64,000 nt of DNA from Rotaria sp. Silwood1 (GCA_905250075.1 CAJNOP010000076.1:576104-640103); one strand, 5' to 3'. Positions 47,601-60,910 are shown, numbered from the stretch's first letter. The notes: a model not told the origin generated them from the sequence alone. A program made the numbers and translations.

Positions 47601-50600
47601 ATATTATTTTCGTGCTCGATTATTATATCCAAAAAATGGAAAATCATGTAAACAATTAGCAATATTAGCTGTTATGACTGTAAGAAAAAAAAAAATTCAC
47701 GAATTAAAATATATTAATTATTTTTTTTTTCTTCTATACATAAAATAGCATCGACGATTAGATGCTATTTATTATTATGTTCGAGCACTTGCAACAACAT
47801 CACTTAATGATAGTGTTAAACAAAATCTTGTTTCATTATTTGAAGAAGCTCGTCGACGTGTATGTTTAAGAATTTATTGAAATAGTTAAATCTCTTTTTC
47901 ATTTTTAATGTATTTTAGTTAGAAACATTTGAAAAAGAACTTAAAGAACGTGAGAAAAAAAATGAACGAAAAATTCGAGCAGGTCTATTTTTATTTTTCA
48001 ATAAAACGACACAAAAAAAAATGATTATTTTTATTAAATAGGTAATCAAAAATTAGAAATATGGAAACGTACAGATGGAACAATTGTCGGACGAAGTCTT
48101 GATGATGGACAATCGACTAATAATCAAAATGATTTCGATGGTTGTGTATCTCAACAAGAAGTAATTAAAGAATAAAAAGAAATTTTTCTATTATATTTTT
48201 TTTGTTTTTCTTCTATAGCTTATTCATTGGTTTACATTGAATTATATTACTTTACATGGTAAATTGTATACTAAAACAGGGTAAAATAATTGAGAAAAAA
48301 AAAAAAAAATTTCTTTCGATTAAAAAAAAAAAATATTTTCTTTGTTTTAATATAGAATGGAAACATATACAGAATTATGTTCACGAATGCTTCGTCAATT
48401 TCAATATTTACTTCGTCATGATCCATGTGTATTTGGTAAACAACAATTAGTACAAATGATGGCTATTAATATGTATCAAATTGAAGTTGCAAAACAAGTT
48501 AATGTATCAGGTATTTTTATAAGGAAAAACAAACGATTATAATTTTCTATCTATGAATAATGATATTTGAAATAGTCAGTTTTCAAATAAATTTTCATGA
48601 CACATTCTCTATAAAATACTAAGATTAAAATATTTAATAAGATATACTAATAATCAATATCGATTTAATCTAAAAGGAGAGACTTCTTTGATACATTCTT
48701 TTATTTTTGTTCAGTTGATATTGTTGTTCGTTCTCAATATGAAGAATCATCACTTCAATTAGCACTTGATATGTTTGGTTTATTAACTGAACAAACAGCT
48801 ATTGTTCTTGAACGTCATTTAAAAGTTCGTTCGACAATAACTAATTCTGAAACTTCAACATCATTATTTAATAGTTGGTTACGACATGTATTTCCATCAT
48901 TAAAAATTTTTACTGATTGGATGACATGTAATGCTAATTCATTTATACCATTACCTGATCAATTACCAGCTGAATTTGGTCCACATCCAGATATATTAAT
49001 GTCACTTGCAAAAGTTATTAATCTAATTCGAACTATTGATAGAACACATATTCAACTTGGTTCGAATTTAGCAAGTAACGTAGAAAATAAAACAAAAAAA
49101 AAACAAATTTATTTTCAATTTTTTTTTGTTTTGTTAAGATTCAATACCAGTTATTTTGGAAGAAGATATTGAACTTAGTGGATTTTATCCATTACTTACA
49201 TTACCAGTTGATACATTACAAACAACAAGTGATACATCACTTGTAATAATAAAGAAAAAAAAAATTTTTATGAATTATAAAATCTATCTCTATTTTCAAT
49301 TTGTTAAGGATGAAGCTAAAGATTCAAAACGTATTGTTCGTTTATGTTTTTTTGCTGATTATTTATGTGGTCTTAAACAACCAGTATTTATATATGATGT
49401 TCAACAAAAAACTTATCATCCAGCTTTGAAATCATCAATACATTCTGAACGAAGTAAAAGTCCAACAAATGACAATCAGGTATATTGTTTTTTTTTGTTT
49501 CGATTTAAATGAAAACCAAAAAAAAAAATATATCTTTTTTTTTTTTTTTCTTTAGAATTTATCACTGGATCATGAATATAATACGAACGAACCTATATCA
49601 CCATTATCAAATTCGAATAATATTGATCCATCATCACCAGATTCTATTATTGATGGTATTGATATGAAAGAACTTAAACGTAAAAAACGACAACTTGAAC
49701 ATCAATTAGCTGAAAAACAAAAACAAGAACAAGTTGTTAAAGTAAGAAAATAAAATAATTGATTAGAAAATGAATAAATTATATTTATTTCAGGATATTC
49801 TTAATACATCACGATTAATTGAAATTGAAGTTATACCACGTTTTATTGTTCTTGATACAAATTGTTTTGTTAATTATCTTCCTATTATATATAAATTAAT
49901 TAAACAAGGTCGATTTATAATAATTATTCCATTAATTGGTTAGTAAAAAAAAGAATCTTTTTTTATTAAAAAAAAAACAAAAATTCCATTTGTCTTTTTT
50001 GTTTTGTTTAGTTATTTGTGAACTTGATAAATTATCTGTAACAACAATTGTTGATGATGATTCATATGAACATGCAGAAATGGTTCGTCGACAATCAATA
50101 CAAGCTGTTAAAATGATTGAAGAATGTTTTGCTAGTAAAGAACGACGTGTACAAGCTATGACTGGTGAAGGAACAGTTTTAGATTCTATTCAATTTCGAA
50201 ATGAAGTAAAAAAAAATGTAAGCAAAAAAATACAACAGAAAAATATTTTTTTTTTTTTATTTTCAAATATTTATTTTTATAGGAATCAAATGATGATACA
50301 ATCTTAGGATGTTGTTTGAAATATGTATGTTTTTTTTTTTGTATAATAGAACTATTTTTGTTATTTCTAATTTTATATCAATTTCATCTTTTTTAGTGTC
50401 ATGATAATCCAAGAGAATTTTTTCCACCAAATAAAGGTAAATTTTTTTTTTCTATCAGATTAATAAAGCAACGTATCAAACTGTTAATCATCGATCGAAG
50501 TAATATATATAACTCATAAGTAGAACTTAAGAACACTACAAAAAGTCTAATAGAGAAGCCTTCAATAGACTTTCCTTATATAGTTATGACTATTTATTGG

Positions 50601-51334
50601 ATTTTCAGCTTATGACACGGTAGATCGATTTCATTTCTGTCTTCAATATTTAATATAATGAAAAGGAGCCATCTAATTTAACTGAAACTTACAGGATATT
50701 CTACAGATCAAGAGATCTGTTTATGAGCAATATTCAGGTGAAAAATTTTTCTTTTTGATGTTTTTCTGAATACCTTATCATAACCCAAAAACTCATATAA
50801 TGGTCATAATGCCATACGGAACATCTATGAAGAAAAATCCTTGTAGGTTTTTGCTAGTTTCACTGACAAGGAAATCTCATTAGCTGTCCCTTTCTGATTT
50901 CAAGGATTTTTATCTATAGATACCAAATAATGTTCCAATAAAAACTTTAATAGAATTTGGATTGCTATTAAGATTTCACCAAGCTTTCGAATTTGTCTCT
51001 AGAGATTTCTGTAAAACTCCAGATATCTGAAACTTTTCACATAAATAATACATATTGTAAATACTGTCCAAAGAAAAATGTCTATATCTCGAAGAAAGTT
51101 TGTTCAAAACTTCTAAATTTTTTTTTTTTGGATTTCGATCGGTGTTTAATAGTTGAATATGTTCTCTTGTAAGTAAAATATGTTTTTTCTTTTGGTTTAG
51201 ATGGAGCTATTCGGTTACATCGTGAAGTTGTACTTATAACAGATGATCGAAATTTACGTTTAAAAGCTCAAGCTCGAAATGTACCTGTAAAAGATTTAAT
51301 GAAATTTCTCGAACTTGCTCAAGTTACTCTATAA
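44213..51334 (+). CDS. SMG6: SMG6/EST1A, nonsense-mediated decay endonuclease
   Basis: Cytoplasmic PIN-domain endonuclease that cuts mRNA near premature stops. Starts MSATNNKIDSNTNKNNSRSN at 44213 and runs through about 18 exons to TAA 51332. The N-terminus is disordered, with Asn runs of 10 and 11. The 14-3-3-like/TPR module follows: HCFLNLGDLARYKETNR, YYFRARLLYPKNGKSCKQLA, VMTHRRLDAIYYYVRALAT; that is the EST1 helical signature. The C-terminal PIN domain reads PRFIVLDTNCFVNYL, PLIVICELDKL, ESNDDTILGCCLKYC and EVVLITDDRNLRLKAQARNV, so the three catalytic Asp positions of SMG6 (LDTN, NDD, TDDRN) are all present, unlike SMG5. Long introns about 45967-47260 and 50437-51200 carry fold-back repeats. 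Confidence 0.93.
44442..44654 (+). repeat. Two AAT trinucleotide runs coding poly-Asn in SMG6
   Basis: Ten AAT codons at 44442-44471 and eleven at 44610-44642, the second followed by four AGT codons (poly-Ser). Pure single-codon runs indicate microsatellite expansion within coding sequence. A similar non-coding AAT run occurs at about 37663-37687 in the neighbouring gene. Confidence 0.85.
46405..46895. mobile_element. Fold-back element (family C), most complete copy
   Basis: The left arm has 'gatttcaatgatttttcatt', 'ttctacatagtgttctaaca', and 'aggatttaggtttctattga'. The right arm, reverse-complemented, has 'gattttaatagttttttttt', 'gctacaatgttctaataaaa', and 'aggatttgaattcttattga'. The arms are about 200 bp over a 490 bp element. 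It lies in the long SMG6 intron. Related copies are at 4370-4690 and 50860-51170. Confidence 0.75.
50860..51170. repeat. Family C copy in the last long SMG6 intron
   Basis: Shares 'tgacaaggaaatctcattag', 'tttctgatttcaaggatttt', 'aataatgttccaataaaaac' and 'tctctagagatttctg' with the 46.4 kb copy. Its end, 'atctcgaagaaagtttgttc', is the inverted form of the core at 4380-4405. The same gene thus holds two copies. Confidence 0.65.
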
Positions 51335-53499
51335 AAACAAATATACATATAAGATTTAAAGTCTTATTTAAAAAGTATATATAAAAGACAAATGTACATC
51401 GATAAATGAAAATTAAAAAACTTCTATCTGCTGGAAAAAAAACACTACTTTATTCATAATATCAAATCAAGTATGATCAATATCTTCTCAATATGTAGCC
51501 GGTGTTCAATCAAAAAAAAAATGACAAAGAGACTAATTCGTTCCGTTTACTATTTACAGTTAAATGAATTTTTTCATTCTTGCTATGTGCTTAAATACTT
51601 TTTATTATTACTTTGGTTTTTTTTTTTGTATACTTATATTGAGAAAAAGAAAAGAAGAAAGTATTTTTCTCTTTCGAATCAACTAGAAAAAGTGAAAGGG
51701 AATTGTATTTAGGAAGGAGGAAAAAAAATAGATGTCTTTGTTTTACTTTTTGTTCTGTTTCGTTTTTCTTTCTTCATTTATATTATTTTGATAAATATGT
51801 GTGTGTGTGTGTGTATGTTACATAGAAGTCAAGAAATGTTTATGCACTAATAAATTATGATACTGTTCTATTCAGAATTGTTCATCTAAAGTTCAATTGT
51901 GTATAAAATAAAATAAAATATTAGTTTTCGATGGTATCGATATTATTTAGATCATATAAAGCATGGAAATAATATGAATTGAATCTTAAAAATAAATAAG
52001 CTAGTAACATCTTTTGATATATTCCAATTCTTTATAACAACAGTACATAAAATTTTATTAAATTGAGTACATTTTATCCAAATGCTACGTAAACTCACAA
52101 AAATGGATGCAACACTGTTCATACAATATCTAAATACACACGGATGAGAAAATTCAATTGAAAGATACAATAACTAGTTTCTTTATTAACAAGAAATATT
52201 ATCCTGTTTTGAATAATAAAATATGAATCGTAAACGTAAACAGAAACCATTTAGTATTTAATAATGTACGTGGTATTGATTATCAAAAAAGAACAAAAGA
52301 TTTCTAAAACAAAATGTTCATTGAGTCAGTTTTGTTTCTTATTTTCAACATAAATGTCATGCTTTCTTCTCGTTTATCTGGATATTATTATAAACTAAAA
52401 AAAAAACAAGCATGCATATTCTCTTCTTTCTTATTATTGATTCCTTAAGAATTCTACATGGATTTTATCATCATTAACATGTAAAATATTGTTATGAAAA
52501 TCATACTTTTCCATATTCCATGAGATATTTTCATTTGAAATAATAATGTTATATATGGGTGAATCCGTGGGGTTTCTATCACTTTTCTGGAAAATTTTTT
52601 TTTCTTGATTTTCATAGTCTAGTTAGACGGGTCATGGTCGAAAACGGTCTGAGGTAATAATTAAAATCTTTTTGGATACACAAAGTGTGAAGACTCACAT
52701 CATTTTCTTGGAACACTTCACGCATATAAAAGGTATCCCATAATAACTGATGATAAATTGTTTGATTATATTTTTCATACTTTTTATTGACATATAGAGC
52801 TAAAAATCCTGTCACATATATATCTAATCAAGATGTTTTATGTCTGAAAGTTTTAGCTCTCTAGCTAAAACTAGTGGTCAAATACATCGTCAAGACTGAA
52901 ATACAAATTTTCGTACTCGATTTTTGCATATTTTTACTGTGAAACTATTGCAAAAATCGAGTACGACAATTGACGTATTTGACCACTAGTTTTAGCTAGA
53001 GCGCTGAAACTTTCAGAAATAAAAGATCTTGATTAGATATATACGTGATAAAAATTTCGGCTCTTTATGCCAATAAAAAGTATGAAAAATATGATAAACA
53101 ATTTATCATTAGTTATTATGGGGCACTCTTTATATGTGTGGAGTGTTCCTAAAAAATGATGTGAGTCTCCACACTTTATATATCCAAAAAGTTTTTAATT
53201 GTTATCTCAGACCATGTTCGATCATGACCCGTCTAATTAGACTATTAAAATCGGAAAAAACTTTCTTTCAGAACATTGGCACAGAACACCCTTCTTCAAA
53301 AAAGTGGTAGAAACCCCACGGATTCACCCATATACAAAATTTACAATTATGATAACGATTAGTATTGATTAAATGTTGATGTATGAATATAGATTTCTGT
53401 GTTGGCGTTTTTTTCTTTTTTTTTTTATAGGTTGTCATTTCAGATAATCAAATATCTTTCTTACATCTATTCATATTGAAAAAATAACAGTAGAAGAAA
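51335..53499. other. Intergenic region SMG6 to RPGR
   Basis: Contains the SMG6 3' UTR with an AATAAA-rich stretch near 51908-51925, a TG run near 51799-51813, the large inverted repeat at 52552-53334, and then the RPGR 5' flank. No coding exon is supported; open frames inside the inverted repeat are incidental. Confidence 0.6.
52552..53334. mobile_element. 783 bp near-complete hairpin element (long inverted repeat)
   Basis: The outer 24 bp of each arm (52552-52575 and 53311-53334) are perfect inverted copies, including 'gggtgaatccgtggggtt'. Similarity continues with small gaps to the centre, where 'cgtactcgatttttgca' at 52912-52928 faces its complement at 52949-52965 across a loop of about 20 nt. 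Each arm is about 375 bp, so almost the whole element is stem. No transposase frame is present. The ends start in TA-rich DNA, so a TA target duplication is possible but not proved. Confidence 0.9.
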
Positions 53500-56077
53500 A
53501 TGGAAAATCATGAAAATGAACGTAATGTTTCAACAATTTATCTATTAGGTAAAACATATGTAACTAAAAAAGAAAAATTTTATATTCGAAATGATCCAAT
53601 TATACATATGGCTGCGGGTGATAGACACACAATTATTGTTACTGAAAGTGGTCGTGCATATTCTTTCGGTGATAATAATTCAGGTAACTAAAAATCAAAG
53701 CATCACTTTTTTTTTGTTGAAGTTGTTTTTTCTTCTTCTTTCTTTTAAACAATATAGGTCAATTGGGTTTTGGTCACATGCATCAGACACAAAAAGTTTC
53801 ATGTATAAATAGTTTAAAACTTGTTAATACGGGAGAAAAAGTTATACTAGCTGCATGTGGTCGTGATTCATCATTAGTTGCGACAGATCATGGTTCATTG
53901 TATGCATTTGGTTTAAATAATTGTTGTCAATTAGGTATTGAATCAAAAGAATCAATAGCTATTCATCCTTATCCTGTTAAAATCAAATATTTTCGTTCAA
54001 CAATGTCTTGGAAACAAATATCAATGGGTGCTGAACATACATGTGTATTAAATAATAATGGTGTAGTTTATGCTTGGGGTTTAAATGAAGATGGTCAATG
54101 TGGACAAGCACGTAAACATTATATTATAGGAGTACCAACAGAACTTAAATTAGAATATCCTGTCGTTGCTATGTAAATTCACAAAATGAAGAAAAAAAAA
54201 CCATCATAAAAAAAAAAACATTTACGAATTTTTCTTTCAGATCATGTGGATATTATCATACAGCATTAATTACTGAAGGTGGTCGATTGTTTCTATGTGG
54301 AAATAATCATTATGGGCAATTAGGATGTTCAATACCAGCTCAACATGTTGGCCCCTTCGAAGTTCCATTACCAGATCCTGTTAAAGCTGTTGCATGTGGA
54401 AATCAACATACTGTTGTATTAACAGACAAAGGAGAAGTCTATACATGTGGTATCATATTTGAAATTTTTTTTTTTTCATTTTGTTAAACATCATTTACAA
54501 GGAGTGCTGAAGTGTAGATATAGAAATTTGGAACCACTCGTTCGACCGACGTCTTAGCAATGTTGCTCCTCTCGGTCGCGGTCTTCGTTGATATACGATC
54601 AAAGATCATATATTAATAACATCTCATTTTAGTATATAAACTACAGTAAAACATGTCTGATAATAGATAGAATTTTGTTTATTTTTAATCAATATAAAAA
54701 ATGATTAATTTATCAAAATTTTTAATTAATAGGACAAGGTGATTTTGGTCAACTTGGTCTTGGTCGTAGTGTTACAATTGCTGAAGATTTTAAAATTCTT
54801 GAAAATTTACCAAAACCTTTTATAGCTATAGCTGCTGGTAAAACTCATACAGCTATTCTAAGTCATAATGGTTGTATATATGTATTCGGTGATGGTAGCT
54901 ATGGCAAATTGAGTTATGAAAATTATTCAAATGAATTTGAACCACGTTCTATTATTAAATTTAAAGGACATAATGTATTAAAAGTTGTTTGTGGTGGTTG
55001 TCAAACAGTCATACTTGCTGAAAAGAAACAAACTGAAAATGCAAACGATATTCGAAGTATATATTTGTTTGGTTTTTTTTGATATACAAAGAAATTTTTT
55101 TTTTTTCTTCAGATAAAACAATTTCAAAAACTCAATCTATAAAAGATCTCGTTGCTATGGATAGTTATTCATCTAAGACTAATTCTACAAATACAAATGA
55201 TAATTCAATAGTCACATCTCTTCAATATGGCGGACATTTTAAAACATCAACAAATACAAATTCTTCTTTACATACTACATTAAATTCTGATCCTAATGAA
55301 TTATCATTTTTGATGAAAAATGCATTAATCAATACCACACCGATAAAAATAAATGAAACATTACAATCAACATCAAGTTCATTGAAAGCAACAAGTTTAT
55401 ATATAAATAATTATGATGTTAAACCTATCAAAACATCTTTACTTGGTCATAAAGTTCCTCTAATTAGCATAATAAATGATTTAACAAAATCAAATAATAG
55501 TTTATCATCTATTGATCAATCGACTTTAGATGATACAAAATTAGATCATGGAAATTTTAAAAATTCTTTTAAAACACAACCAAATTTGGATGATGGAACA
55601 TCAGCATCTGATGAACGATCGCTATCAGTATCACAATTAAATACTGAAGCAATTTCATTAAATGAAAATGATATTCATCTTAGCACGAACTCCACTCCTA
55701 CTAAAATGTTAACAAAATATTATCATCAAGAAACAGCATCTAATAAATCTTGTGATAGTAATCATTGTCCGTCATCATCATCATCATCATCATCTTCATC
55801 ATCGTCTTTATCATTATCAACAAGTACTAGTCATGATTCATCATCTTTTTCATCAGTATTCCATGGAAATGGATTAATAAATTCAAAATCATTTTATGAT
55901 TGTCAACATGGTACTCATTTTTCTACAATTCGAACAAGTTCAAAAAATGATTCAACAAAAAAATCGATTAAAACTGAATCACAATCTGACTTATTTTCAA
56001 GAATTTTAAGTACAAAATCTTCACAAAAATTATCAACAGCTACAAATAAGAATTCCAGAACATGTGTAATTATGTAA
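53500..56077 (+). CDS. RPGR: RPGR ortholog (retinitis pigmentosa GTPase regulator) with CaaX box
   Basis: Ciliary transition-zone protein. Six or so exons from ATG 53500 to TAA 56075. An RCC1 beta-propeller occupies the first about 390 residues: IHMAAGDRHTIIVTESGRAYSFGDNNSGQLGFG, KVILAACGRDSSLVATDHGSLYAFG, VVYAWGLNEDGQCG, CGYYHTALITEGGRLFLCGN, VACGNQHTVVLTDKGEVYTCG, GQGDFGQLGLG, then YVFGDGSYGKL and KVVCGGCQTVILA. The last two phrases follow the final RPGR repeat rather than RCC1 itself. The C-terminal about 330 residues are disordered, with a Ser run near 55770-55815, and end CVIM, a CaaX box of farnesylation type, as in the constitutive vertebrate RPGR isoform (CTIL). The long intron about 54451-54732 carries a family A repeat. 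Confidence 0.9.
54530..54660 (+). repeat. Repeat family A copy in an RPGR intron
   Basis: Contains 'gttgatatacgatcaaagat' followed by 'catatattaataacatctca', the reverse complement of the block at 16955-17000. A short remnant of the repeat tract precedes it. No coding exon. Confidence 0.7.
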
Positions 56078-56093
56078 AATCTCATTTTATATT

Positions 56094-56352
56094 GCAGAGA
56101 TGGAACTACAATCATTTGTCAAAACAACAGGCCGGCTCCATCTCTGATAAAGACATCTAATATAATATATCAATATTTCTTTTGTACTGCTGTTTGTGAA
56201 CGAAAGGTTGCATATTGAATATCTTGAAAAAATCGTTTTAGATCTTTGACATAGATGATAGAAGCTAGTCATTTACGTGAATCTACTATAAAATAAAGCT
56301 TTAGTTTGTAAATTCGTTAGTTATTAGTAAGCCGGTATTTATCAGTTCCATC
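56094..56352. repeat. Small inverted-repeat segment after RPGR
   Basis: 'gcagagatggaac' at 56094-56106 faces 'gttccatctctg' at about 56345-56356, and a third copy, 'ctccatctct', lies at about 56137. The roughly 260 bp span may be a minute TIR element or the remains of one; the interior is AT-rich and non-coding. Confidence 0.45.
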
Positions 56353-58273
56353 TCTGTTGTATATGTTGAATGTTATAAATATTCAGTTAGAAGATAGTTT
56401 ATAAAACTACGTAACGCGATTGATTTTTTTTTTCTTGCAGACATTGACTATTTTCTAATATTTTCAAATATTCAAGACGATGGAACATTTTTGATAAGAC
56501 ATTCAAGGCAAGGATTGAATGAAACATGTTTGTATCTTGCCATTAATCATAGGATACGTGTTTAATGATTTTTCTTTTTGAATGAAAATTCAAAGTTTTC
56601 GTCATATTCTGATTCCAGTCAAAATAATCATTGATCGAACTTTCACTAAATGTATACATCTACTTTTGAAAACACGACTACCAATAATAATAATAATGAA
56701 AAATTTGAGTTTCATATCAGTAGTTATATAGATTGTATATAAAAAGTGTTATCTCATTCTTTATATCTAGTATTCCTCGGAAAACTATAGTGGTCGAAAA
56801 AAATACTATCGACGTTAGACACAAACTATTTGACCAAGAATAATTTTCCTTCGCATTTCTACCACAAATGAAACTTAATGAGCTTCAATCTCGAATGTTG
56901 AGTTGATCAAAGATTATTGGCATCTTTAATTCTTTATATTTTACTTATGCTTAGCACGGCTATGTTTAAAAAGTATCTCATTCAAAAAGTTAATATTGTG
57001 TGTATCTTTAGTCATTGTTTAGTGAGAAATTATTTTGAAATGTTATTCAACAAATGTTTTCTTTCATGAAAAAATCTGTTGAGTAGTAACATCTTATCTT
57101 CAATAAAGTACATCGATTTCAAGATTTAATTGAACTAATTCATTTGAAAATTGTCGAAGAAATTTTCTTCAAGCTAATCAATTTTTGTTCAAAGTTTTTG
57201 AATTGAAGTCTTAAAAATACAGTCAACCGTCCGAGCACTTGATAGTAATGTAGAATACCGGTAATTACTAAATGACATTTAATTACAAATAAGTTTCGAT
57301 TCAAAAGTACTCAAGTGAGTCATAAAAACTTTAAGTTATAGTAAGAAGTACTTTGTGCACTGATAATATTCAACTTTCGAACCAATATCTCTTGTAAACA
57401 ATAAATTATTAAAAATGAACTTCGTTTTGGGACAAAAACTATACTTAGTATTTTTCAATCTTTTTGTAACAACAGTATAATGATGTGAAATTTTCAGGTT
57501 ATATTTCTATACGTTCACAAATAAAGTACATATGTAAATTATTGTGAATAATTGCTAGTTTGCTACTTTTATTAAAATACTCGTGCAATTGTAGTATTGT
57601 ATATTTTTGCATAAAGCAATGTACCATACTAATTTAGTTATTTCAATGCTTGAATTCGTTTTAATTTCGCTCGACTATATGTCATAAATCAAATGTTTCG
57701 ATCGACTACAATAATATATTTGAATTATTAATAAATCTTAATTTGAATTCTTTTTGTAATCAATTATTTTCCTTGTTAAGCATGTTAGTATCTCTATGGC
57801 TACATGGAAAATAACTGTTATTCAGAGATTTCTTTCTGCTTCTAGGTGAGAATATACTGTTTCAACGCAAATGTCATATTTGATAAGTTTTCTTTTTCTT
57901 TTACATTGTATTGAAACATTTTTCAAATGAAAATGTCTCTGTTTGACACATTTTTCGAAAGCTGTATTTTTTGAAAGAATAATCAGATGCAGAAATGAAT
58001 ATTACCGAATGGAATAAGGTTTTTTATGGTCTATCCTGTAGAGTAGCTGCGAGAAGTTTTGCCATTGAGTAAAAAGTACAGAGTTTTCAATTCTTTAGCT
58101 TGGTATTTTGACTACGAATAATGCTCGATAAGTTCCTATCGCAAGCAGTAACCAGAAGTTGATAGACTTTAATGTAAACGATTTACAGCTTTAAATTCCT
58201 TTGTTTTATTGGCAATGAAATATTTGCATACCTTTATTATTTTACAAATAAAGGACTTCAGTCGCGTGTAATC

Positions 58274-58582
58274 GTGAGCTTCAACGAACCCTACATGGTT
58301 TGTGATGATTTCAACACGCGTCTCTTCTCTATCGATGTCTGCGATCGTGAAATTTTCACGAAAAACTTGATTAGAGCAGTGTACTCATTGGATAAAATTA
58401 GCCGAAGAAATCGATCACTTGTTGAGGATACGTATCAATTTTCATCTGGGAATTATGCAAAGAATACATCATTGTCTCACATCATGAGGTTTGTGTTCTA
58501 TATTGAGATTTTCTGGTCTGAAGAAAAAACCTATGTTGACCTGCTAGTTTCTGTGGATGACGATCGATCAAGTTCTGATTAG
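58274..58582 (+). pseudogene. Isolated 102-codon open frame, possible coding remnant
   Basis: Reads MSFNEPYMVCDDFNTRLFSI and ends VSVDDDRSSSD. Codon use differs from neighbours: many C- or G-ending codons in an AT-rich genome. No splice partner or domain was recognised. It could be a fragment of an old transposon, a single lost exon, or chance. Confidence 0.25.
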
Positions 58583-60910
58583 TTTTTGCAATTACAGCTC
58601 AACATATTCTATTTTTAGTCAAACGACGAATCTAAAGAATTAACGTTTAGGAAATGTTTTTAGCCAGTAGCGAGACTTTTTGCGACTACTACACTTAGTA
58701 GAAGAAAAGAAAAAGCTGATAGCGTGAAAAAGAAAATTAAATTTAAAAAAAAATACTTGTTGACAATGTGTTTCTATTTCTCATATTGAATAGCATAGCA
58801 ATTACGTTTCCGTAGAAAATTTGTAGGCATACACTGATCAAAGGATTTGGACAACACAAATTCATTGTTTATAATGTGTTATAAAATCAATAGCATCTTT
58901 CGTAACATAATTGTGTGCCTCTGTTCACCATCCTTGTGAGTGAATACACTAAGCAATAGCCTCGATTCACTCCAATAAAATAATAGAAAAGCGTAAGCAA
59001 ATCTTGAATGCTCCATCAATAACGGATGAACTATGAATTATTGTGCTTCAAATCTTTCTCTTCCAAAAGAATAGTTTTATAAGACCTACTAATTGAGTAA
59101 TCAATGTAGATCAACGAAGTTCTTCTTACGAAAGCTTAACTACTATACTAGTCAATATAACGAAAAGAAGTATGTTGCTGACAAGGATAGCTTTTCAATT
59201 TCACTTTATTTAAAGCTACACTGGTTAATTTTCTTCTGCTAATAGCATATTCGAGTCTGTACCTTCTTCGTTGTACTCAAATGGCATTAGAGATCACCGA
59301 CACCGAAATCATTATCAAGTGTTTCAATGGTCGAGTCATAGACTTTGAATCAAGATTCATTAGCTCAAAGAGATATTTGTCGAAAATTTGCAAAAGAATT
59401 AGTTAAAGTAATCTTGAAGTCGATGCACTTTATTGAAGATTAGGTTTTACTATTCGACAGACTTTTCCATCGAAGAACACATATGTCAATCATTTCAAAA
59501 TAATTTCTCGAAAAATTTTCATTGAAGATACACACAATGTTAACCTTTTGAATGAGATATTTCACAAGAGTAGATGTGCTGAAATAAGTAAAACATAAAG
59601 GATATAACATGTCAATAATCATAGATTTATTCTTTTGTTTTATGCATATTTATAAAGGATTAATTTAGTATTTGCGATTAAAAGCAATGTATAAAAACTG
59701 AGAAATAGAAACCTCAAAGTTGTTGAAGAACTCGTAACACAGTTATGATCATGTTTCAAGAATGTGAGTATAGCCCATTAGTTCCGTGATTCATCGAAAC
59801 CAAAGTGATGTATTTTTCTATAATAATTTTCACACCCACTTATTCATGTTAACAAATCCTAGATGAATTGAATGCGAGAATAAAAGATATTGCGGACATT
59901 CTTTTTTTATTTTGACAATCATGGAACTGTGAAAGAGTTCCTATTTCTCAGTCCTTGGAAACCCCTCGATATTGGTAATAGTTTTTTTTTCGACTATTGT
60001 TTTCTTCTTAAGAGATTACATTTAGAATTCAATTATTGAATATGTCATACGAGACAAAGACAACATTTTCATTCAACTGATGTTTTTGTGTGGCATGCTG
60101 TTTTCTTGGTTGTAAGATGAGATTGTAGATGAAATTCGTTTTTATCATTCATGTGTTTTTTTTGTTATATTTTAGTCTCTGGTGATTTATTATCTCATTT
60201 ATTAATTTTTCTTGAATAGGAAAAAAAACGACATTTTCTAATAAATAAGAATGATAACTCACTTTAACACATGAAAAGTTTCATTAATATAAAATGAAAT
60301 CGCTCATTTCATTTTCTTTTTTCTCTTAGATTCGATGATTTCTATGGTTTTGAAATCAGATAAAAAAACAACCATCGACAAATTCTTAAATTAATTCAAC
60401 GTTGAATAAAAATATTTAAAAAAAAACATGATTTTCGATAATAATAAATGACGCCCCCTGTATGCACTGTTTTTTTTTTCTAAATGTAAACAATCTCATG
60501 TTAAAAATAACTCATATGTCATATCTCATGTAAATGTAATTTTATTGTTAATAAATTTGAATATTTACTGTAACATATATTTTTATCATGACAAAAAAAA
60601 ATGCAACTAAATGCACCTGACAACACTATTTCTGGACTCTTACTCATTACTATTGACAACGTTTTCGATGTGTTTTTTTTCAAATACTCTCCTGATTGTT
60701 CTTTGTCTTGTGCAAAAAAAAAAAGGATATCATCGACGTTATTTGCTTCCATCACTAGAACGAAGGTGATAAGAGAAAGCAAAAAAAACGCAAGAAACAG
60801 AAGAAAAGAAATGAAAAGAAAAAGAAATACAAAATAACAAGTAACGAAAAAACTAACATCACCAACGTTGTTGTTGTCGTCGTCTTATAAGAATACAAAG
60901 AAAAATAACT

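Larger units (their letters stand above)
56078..60910. other. 4.8 kb gene-poor region
   Basis: Between the RPGR stop and the methyltransferase start. It includes a small inverted-repeat-like segment at 56094-56352, an isolated open frame at 58274-58582, and otherwise AT-rich DNA. The local sequence around 58.2-58.6 kb and 59.2-59.5 kb is less AT-rich than the surroundings and may hold decayed coding remnants. Confidence 0.5.

Noticed and set aside
52612-52815. Minus-strand open frame inside the 783 bp hairpin
   Set aside because: It lies wholly in the stem, and the opposite arm does not keep the same frame open; no domain is visible.
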